A stretch of 64,000 nucleotides of DNA. Origin: Zygnema cylindricum. Lineage: Eukaryota > Streptophyta > Zygnematophyceae > Zygnematales > Zygnemataceae. Positions 58,013 through 64,000 of this stretch are shown one piece after another. Each line of letters opens with the position of its first letter. Position 1 is the first letter of the stretch. Location of the stretch: positions 62,001-126,000 of the forward strand of contig JBBHKE010002726.1 of the NCBI GenBank assembly GCA_037447655.1. Direction: 5' to 3'. Made by a program: the position numbers and the translations under genes. The notes under the pieces are model-generated. The model was not told where the DNA came from, made no database searches, and was given only the letters and a program-made list of their open reading frames with translations.

Positions 58013-59640
58013 GGAGAAGGAACCGGTTTAGTTATCATATCTGCTACCATCTCACCATCTGGTCTATATTCCCAACTAAAGATTTTATTCTCAACTTTCT
58101 CCCTAACAAAGCTCAAACGAATATCCATGTGTTTTGCTTTAAAATGATGCTTAGGGTTTTGCTGCAATTGCAATCGCAACTTGATTGTCACAAAATTATC
58201 TTTTGTACTCCATTCTTTAAGTATCCCAATTCTTAAAGCAAAGATTTCATCCACATTATTTCTTTCACAGCCGAACAAGAGGCCATATACTCAGCCTCCA
58301 CGGGGGACTAAGGAATCACCTTTTGTTGCTTACTGCTCCAACAGCAAGCCCCATTCCCAACATACAACACAAACCCAGAAGTACACCTCCTCATCGGAAC
58401 ATCCCCATAACTCACATCACTCCAAGTAGTGATGTCAGTATTATCCCCTCCTAAATGTAACCACAAATCTCTCGTTCCTACCAAATACCGTATGACCTTT
58501 TTGGCCGCTTCCCAATCTTTCTTCCTATGATCATTCAGACTCCTACTTAATACTCCCACAGCTGCAGCTATATCAGGACGAGTACAGTTCATAAAGTAGA
58601 TCAAACTACCGACAACCTGTTTGTACGGAATAGTTTGCATGAACTTGCTTTCCTCAAGTCCTAGCTCATTATCCAAGATCAAGACTTCCTCCTCTAAGCT
58701 CCCCTCATTTCCCTTTTTTAAGTCCATTGGAGTGGTACAACTATTTGCTTTTTCCATTTGAAATTTTTCAAGCATATTCCCAATTTCTTCTTTTTGAGTT
58801 AGTCTAATTGTATTCTTTTCTCTATCCCTCTCCATTTGAATTCCAAAAATGAACTTTGCCTCCCCCAAATCTTTCATTTCAAATCTACTCTTTAGATCCT
58901 TTTTCAATCTATTAATTTTCACCATTGATTTACTCAAAACAAGCAAATCATCAACATATATGACAATGAAGATTATACCTTCCTCATCTTCAAATAAGTA
59001 GATGGAATGATCCTAACTGATTCGGATATATCCCAAACTCGTCAAAAACTCGTCCGGCTTTTTGTTCCATTGGCGTGGAGCTTGCTTTAGTCCATAAAGG
59101 GACTTTATCAATCTGCACACCTTGTTTTTTTCTCCTTTCTCCACAAATCCTTCCGGGTGTCGCATGAAGATCTCTTCTTCCAATTCTCTGTGTAAGAAAG
59201 CGGTTTTGATGTCCATCTGGTGCACTTCCATGTCTTCCGCTGCCGCGAGACTAAGTAGAATCCGGACGGAGGGGAATCTAACAATTGGAGTAAAAGTCTC
59301 CTCACAAACGATTCCCTCCTTCTGTGTGAACCCCTTTGCCACTAATCTGGCCTTCTATCGCTCGATAGAGTTATTTGGATTGAGCTTCAACTTAAATACC
59401 CACTTGCATCCTATTAGCTTTCTATCCGGAGGACAATCCAGCAAATCCCAAGTGTTTTCTTTCATAATGGAAGCCATCTCATCATTAATAGCAGTAACCC
59501 ATCTACCACCTTCTGGACAATTAACTGCTTCCGAGTAAGTCTGCGTTTCTTTCAAATGTGACAGCTTAGATACCTTCTTGTTCACTTGTCTCACTTAAAG
59601 TCTCTTGCTGCTTCTCCATCCTCCTTCGAATTTCTGACGA
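58013..59640 (-). mobile_element. Copia fragment E (RT and RNase H only)
   Basis: Same family as C and nearly collinear with 48583-50190 of C. On the minus strand: DEMASIMKENTWDLLDCPPD (59594-59355), KGFTQKEG ... MDIKTAFLHRELEEEIFM (59342-59013), DDLLVLSKSM ... CTTPMDLKKG ... NCTRPDIAAAVGVLSRSL and RNase H to the end (58946-57979). Both ends are truncated: integrase and everything upstream is absent, as are the last ~80 bp of internal sequence and the LTR. Stops are present. Confidence 0.85.
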
Positions 59641-59645
59641 TGCGT

Positions 59646-59775
59646 TTATAGAAATCGATGGTTCTTTTAGTATTTTCTAGTTCTAAATTGAAATACAGAA
59701 AGAAGCCGAGGCGTCTACCTCTAACTTCTCTCTCCAACTCCCACAATTGTTGCAATCACTGAGAAGTTGGAGAGG
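59646..59775 (+). repeat. Copia LTR head fragment
   Basis: AGAAATCGATGG ... GAAAGAAGCCGAGGCGTCTA ... CACTGAGAAGTTGGAGAGGA matches the first ~125 bp of the LTR of element F (60031-60160). It stops there, leaving a partial direct repeat about 385 bp upstream of it. Confidence 0.75.
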
Positions 59776-60030
59776 AAGTGTTGTTTTGAAAAGTTTGTTT
59801 CGTGCGTACGCGACAGTTCGTGCGTTATGGAATATAATGTGGAGGTTCGAATGGATTCATGGATTGGGGGAGCAAAAGAACAGATATAATTTAAGTGATG
59901 TAAAAGACTCACTGAGTGGCGTGTACAAGCATTGACAAATGGTGGAATAAACAAAATGTTGAAACAAGCACCGCCGGTACGGCGCAGTTGCGACGCAGAG
60001 AAGACAACGCAACTGCGGTTATCTTGGATG
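59776..60030. other. Spacer before element F
   Basis: No gene. An inverted repeat CGCAGTTGCG / CGCAACTGCG lies at about 59985-60018. Confidence 0.4.
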
Positions 60031-61031
60031 TGTAGAAATTAATGGTCTTTTAAAGTATTCTTTAGGTCTGAATAGAAATATAGAAAGAAGTCGAGGCAGT
60101 CTACCTCTAACTTCTTTCTCCAACTCTCAAACTTGTCGCAGTCACTGAGAAATTGGAGAGGAAGCTAGATCCATGGCTACCTAGGCTATCCAGAGGTTTA
60201 CGGGATATAAATATTAGTTTATTTATAATTTAGAACATATTTACTAAAATATATGTGCCGCCTCCAGGATTTGATCATGGAACCTGCCGGCCGCTAATCA
60301 GCCGGTAGCCGTTAGCTCTAACCGTTAAGTCTAGAGATAGTGTTACGTATTATAGGGATTGATAATTAATTAAATATTAATACGTAGGATAGATCATTAA
60401 ACTGAAATAGTTTTACGGGAGACATAGATCTAGTAATGTAAAAGTACGGATTACGGTACGTTTAAGAAACGAATACCGCGCATTTATTTATTTACCAAAA
60501 CAAATACCGCGCATGTAATTATTACGGCTACGATTAAATGTAAATTTAATCGGACGGCCGAAATTAAACGCCGAGATCGCGGAAGAGAATTTCGGCGGTT
60601 TTTGATCATCGACACATTGGATGATACGTGGCAGAATGACATTGGAGCGCGGCATCTCCGAGGATTAAGGGAGCGAATCCGGAGATACCACGTGTCGACA
60701 TTTAGGCCATGTTGTACAACATTCGTATAGAAAGTACACCTGCAGCTGTACTTTTGTGTACGGAGGAGTAATCTGATTGGCTCCGTACATCAGTAGATAG
60801 AGTCTGTGAGAGAGATAGGACTTAGAAAAATTAGGAGATAGGACCCTCTCTCCCAGAGAGCTTCTGTACAAAAGGTCAATTTTGACCCTCCATAACTTAC
60901 TGCTCGGGGAGCAAATTCAGAGATTCTTTTTGCTATCGACTCAGGGGAGTCTCACCTTCATGGGATTGAAGTTGGTTAGAGTTTTTGTCTGCCAGGGTGG
61001 CAGTTGTTATTGCTGAAACACAAAGGGGTCA
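60031..61031 (+). repeat. Element F 5' LTR
   Basis: It begins TGTAGAAATTAATGG and ends GGGGTCA. It aligns in inverted orientation with 47610-48512 and 43757-44734: CAGTCACTGAG, CGCGGTATT region, AGAGAGATAGGACTTAGAAA, GGTCAATTTTGACC, GACTCAGGGGAGTCTCACC. Downstream GGTTATCATAGAGGC is a weak primer-site match. A tRNA-like module (minus strand) is at about 60262-60335. Confidence 0.8.
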
Positions 61032-61076
61032 AGGTTATCATAGAGGCTTCTTGGAAGCTGTCCACTCTGAGGACTT

Positions 61077-62090
61077 ATGGAGGTCTCAGAGTTTCACGTT
61101 ATGGGCCCACCCTCTAGGGTACCAATCTTTAATTGAAATGGCTTCATATACTGGGAAAGTATGATGATATGAGCTCTATGCGAAAAAAGGTTTTGGGGGA
61201 TAGTGAGTGGACGATTGGGGTGTCCATCAAGTCTTGGAATTCCTCCAGGGTTTGAAGGAAGCAGATTCACAAAGAAAGCAAGTTCATCTTCAACACAAGA
61301 GATAAAGGAAGGAGAGGTGGTGGACAAAGGAGGGGAGAAGGAGAGGACCACACCAATAGCAACTGGTTCAGCATTCATGTCACCTATTCCGAGGAACGAG
61401 GAGAATGATACTCAAACCTGGGATTTCAACAATATGGCGGCAAAACACTTCATCCTACGCCATCTTACTTAAGGACTTGCATGTCCTCATTTGCAAGTAG
61501 AAAGGGCATCCGATCTGTGGATGGCTCTTATAAAGATGTACCGAAGTGGTATGATTCAACAACAACAGTTGGCTGATCAGAAAGTTAAGGAATATGTATA
61601 TAGAGGGGGGAAAATTTTGGGTTTTTGCAATGAGCTTGCTACACTCTTCATAGAGCTAGAGAGTACGGGAAAAGATCTTAGTGAAAAAAAAAAAAGGTTA
61701 ACTATTTACTGATGAAGTTACCCGATGAGTTCGAGAACATAGTCAACCGTGTGTAGGACTTGCCAAACTCAAGGTGGATATGGAACTCAGTGGTAGGGAT
61801 GATTCTCGTTCGGGAGAATATGATTGAGATCCGAAGGGGAGGAAAGAGTGGCCAAGCCTTGGCAACTTGGACCGATTGGAGGAACAAGGATTCTCGGAAA
61901 CCGGTGGGAAACTATGGGGGAAGGGAGCAAAAAAATCAGGCCGACGAGTTCGGACAAAGGGCTCCCAAAGGTTTATGTCATTTTTGTAAGAAACCGGGGC
62001 ACAATATGGCAGAGTGCACTAAGCTAACCGAGCTTCGGTTAAAGGAGGGGCGACCGGTGGTACCCGGGAGGAAAGAAAAAGGCCCTTGTG
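61077..62090 (+). pseudogene. Copia gag (element F)
   Basis: ATG at 61077 gives MEVSEFHVMGPPSRVPIFN and then TGA. Reading resumes in pieces: SFTKKASSSSTQEIKEG-type linker (61203-61472), LWMALIKMYRSGMIQQQQL (61491-61712) and the zinc knuckle CHFCKKPGHNMAEC (about 61977-62018) preceded by KGL. The knuckle is intact and nearly identical to that of C, while the N-terminal capsid region is broken by stops. Confidence 0.85.
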
Positions 62091-64000
62091 ACACAGGTAC
62101 ATGAGGCGGAATCCAAGGACGAGGACGATGAGCTCCTTTTGGATGAGGAGTTGGAGGCGAAAAACGAGGTCGAAATTCCACGAAGGCATAAATGTGCTTA
62201 CGGTGGATTGAAAGGTGAAGCAAGCTGGATTATAAATTCAGGTGCCTCCATGCACATGTACAGCGATAGGCACCTGTTCACTAAGATAAGAAAGATTCCC
62301 ACCGTAGAGATAGAGTACGGGGATGGGAGGATAATCACCACTACTCTTGTAGGATCGGTAGATTTGAAAGTGTTAGTAGAAGGAAAGACATCTATATTAA
62401 CATTCTCCGATGTATTGTTTATTCCGGAGCTGAACAAAAACCTCATCTCTACATCCGTATTAGATGATAAGGGTTTTTTTACTAGCACTAGGGAAGGAGT
62501 CTTTACTGCTAGTTTTGAGGAGGATGTCTATTTCATTGCTGAGAAAGATAGCCATGGGATGTTTAGGCTGATTTTAAGTAATGAAACGAAGAAACTTTAT
62601 AATGCTGGTATTCATGATATTATGATGTGGCATAAGAGGCTTGGGCATGTGAATCTAGATAAGTTAAGAGAGATGAAAAAGATAGGAGTGGTGGAAGGGA
62701 TTCAGTTCAGTGAGAGTGATAAAATAAGTGATTGTAGTGGATGTGCTCAAGGTAAAGCACACATATTACCTTTTCCTAAAACAACCACCTATAAGGGAGA
62801 AAAAATTATAGATCTAGTACACACAGATATTTGGGGACCGGCTAAAGTGCCCTCAGTGGGTGGGAAGAGATTTATGATGATTATCATTGATGATTGGTCT
62901 CGGTATTCCCGGGTGTATTTTTTGAAAAACAAGTCCGAAGCTCAAGATTGTTTTAGACAATATAAAGCACGGAGCGAAAAAATCCATGAAACTCCAATCA
63001 AGAGAATAATGAGTAACAATGGTGGAGAGTTTGAGGATTTTCTAAGGGAAGATGGGGTCCAACACCAAAAAACTGTTCCAGAAAACCCGGATCAGAATGG
63101 GGTAGCTGAAAGGTTAAATAGAACACTAAGTGATTGTGCTAGAAGTATGTTGTCAGATAAAAAGATAGGAAAAAGGTTTTGGGCAGAAGCAATGAACTGT
63201 GCTAATTACCTCAAAAATAGAGTTCTTACTTCAGCTATAAAAGATCAAACACCTTATGAGAGATGGACAGGCCGAAAACCAAACATATGATCGGTCCAAT
63301 TGGAAGCTTGATCCTAAAGGAACACCGGGATACTTATTAGGATATGATGAGGATGTTAAAGGATATAGAGTTTACGATCTTAAAAGGGAAGATATAATCT
63401 TAGTAAAGCATCTAGTAGTTATGGATGAAGGAAAGTCCGTGGATCCCTTGAGGTATACAAAGTCAATAAAAATCAGATTTGAGTCAGAAAATTCTGATGA
63501 CTTTGAGCTTCCTAACTGTCCAGGTTTTAGAGAAGATGAAATTCTTGCACATACAAATCAGACCGAAAAGGACTCGGCTGTGGAAACTCCTGTGACAACT
63601 CTACCCGAAGCGGAAGACGTGGTGGAAATTGATTCGGAATCAAGGGATAGGGGAGAAGCCGAGTTTGTTCAAAAGAATCCACGAGAACCATCTATACCGG
63701 TCTCAAATTTTGAGGGGGGAAGGAGAAGTAGCAAAAGATTGCAAGAAAAACAAGTTAATAACAAGGTAACAAAACTATCTCGTCAAGATGAACCTCAAGC
63801 TTATGGAGAGGCGATGACTTGTCCATAAAGAAACCGGTGGAAGACAGCAATCAATGAGGAGATGGCCTCAATTATGGCAGCCGATACTTGGGAGCTGGTG
63901 GATTATCCACCTAATCGAAAACCAATCGGTTGTAAGTGGGTTTTCAAACTAAAACTGAACCCAGATAACACAATCGAGCTCTACAAGGCCCAATTAGTGA
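62088..64000 (+). pseudogene. Copia pol of element F: protease, integrase, start of RT
   Basis: The 400-residue block 62088-63290 has protease WIINSGASMHMY (Asn in place of the catalytic Asp), HKRLGHVNLDKL, CSGCAQGKAHILPF and integrase DIWGPAKVPSVGG. Where the second catalytic Asp is expected it reads MSNNGGEF (Asn). DQNGVAERLNR follows. At about 63290 a small deletion (about 17 residues relative to C) shifts the frame. The second block 63256-63828 carries WKLDPKGTPGYLLGYDEDVK and LVKHLVVMDEGKS, stops at 63826, and the RT start follows to the window end. Confidence 0.9.

Larger units (their letters stand above)
60031..64000 (+). mobile_element. Ty1/copia retrotransposon F (runs off the right edge)
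   Basis: Same family as C and E. 5' LTR 60031-61031, leader, gag from 61077, zinc knuckle, protease, integrase, and the first part of RT at the window end (DEEMASIMAADTWELVDYPP equivalent at about 63850). Stops and an ~50-bp deletion at about 63290 disable it, and two catalytic residues are altered. Confidence 0.9.

Overview
The window is nuclear DNA of a plant-lineage eukaryote. It holds two spliced genes with plant-type homologues: a chloroplast glutamyl endopeptidase (GEP) in 16 exons, and an F-box/MYND-finger protein. It also holds plant-style LTR retrotransposons of the Ty3/gypsy and Ty1/copia (Tnt1-type) classes, with priming sites resembling the initiator-tRNA-Met complement. There are no operons or bacterial signals. 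The species cannot be read from the sequence; the CpG-rich, TGTACGG-rich repeats do not look typical of a flowering plant, but that is only an impression.

Layout. 1-1.1 kb: start of a Gln/Ala-rich protein gene on the minus strand, cut by the window edge. 1.8-9.8 kb: a TIR element (MITE), then decayed gypsy element A (+). 10.7-21.25 kb: a nested stack. A palindromic repeat is interrupted by three end-to-end TIR elements that share TTA target duplications (PIF/Harbinger-like), and the first of these is interrupted by a complete-ended gypsy element B (-) with a near-perfect 5-bp target duplication. 21.25-25.05 kb: MITEs and anonymous sequence. 25.05-34.61 kb: the GEP gene (+), about 1015 residues with an intact Ser/Asp/His triad. 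36.14-37.8 kb: the convergent F-box/MYND gene (-), with a frame problem in its middle. 37.8-43.2 kb: anonymous sequence and nested MITEs. 43.2-45.3 kb: a copia LTR between two long CCCTCT-type tracts. 46.7-47.1 kb: a degenerate 60-bp tandem repeat. 47.5-64.0 kb: a copia cluster C(-), D(+), E(-), F(+), with F running off the right end.

The cellular genes are unlinked in function. GEP is a stromal S9-family serine peptidase acting late in chloroplast protein turnover. The F-box/MYND protein would be a substrate receptor of an SCF ubiquitin ligase if functional. Everything else is a layered record of transposition. No retroelement here is coding-intact: each has stop codons, frame breaks, deletions or altered catalytic residues. 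I did not find a convincing undescribed enzymatic system. The most unusual items are the stacked TIR elements, the tRNA-like module inside one copia LTR family, the purine tract abutting an LTR at the polypurine-tract position, and repeated LTR-plus-truncated-gag junctions.
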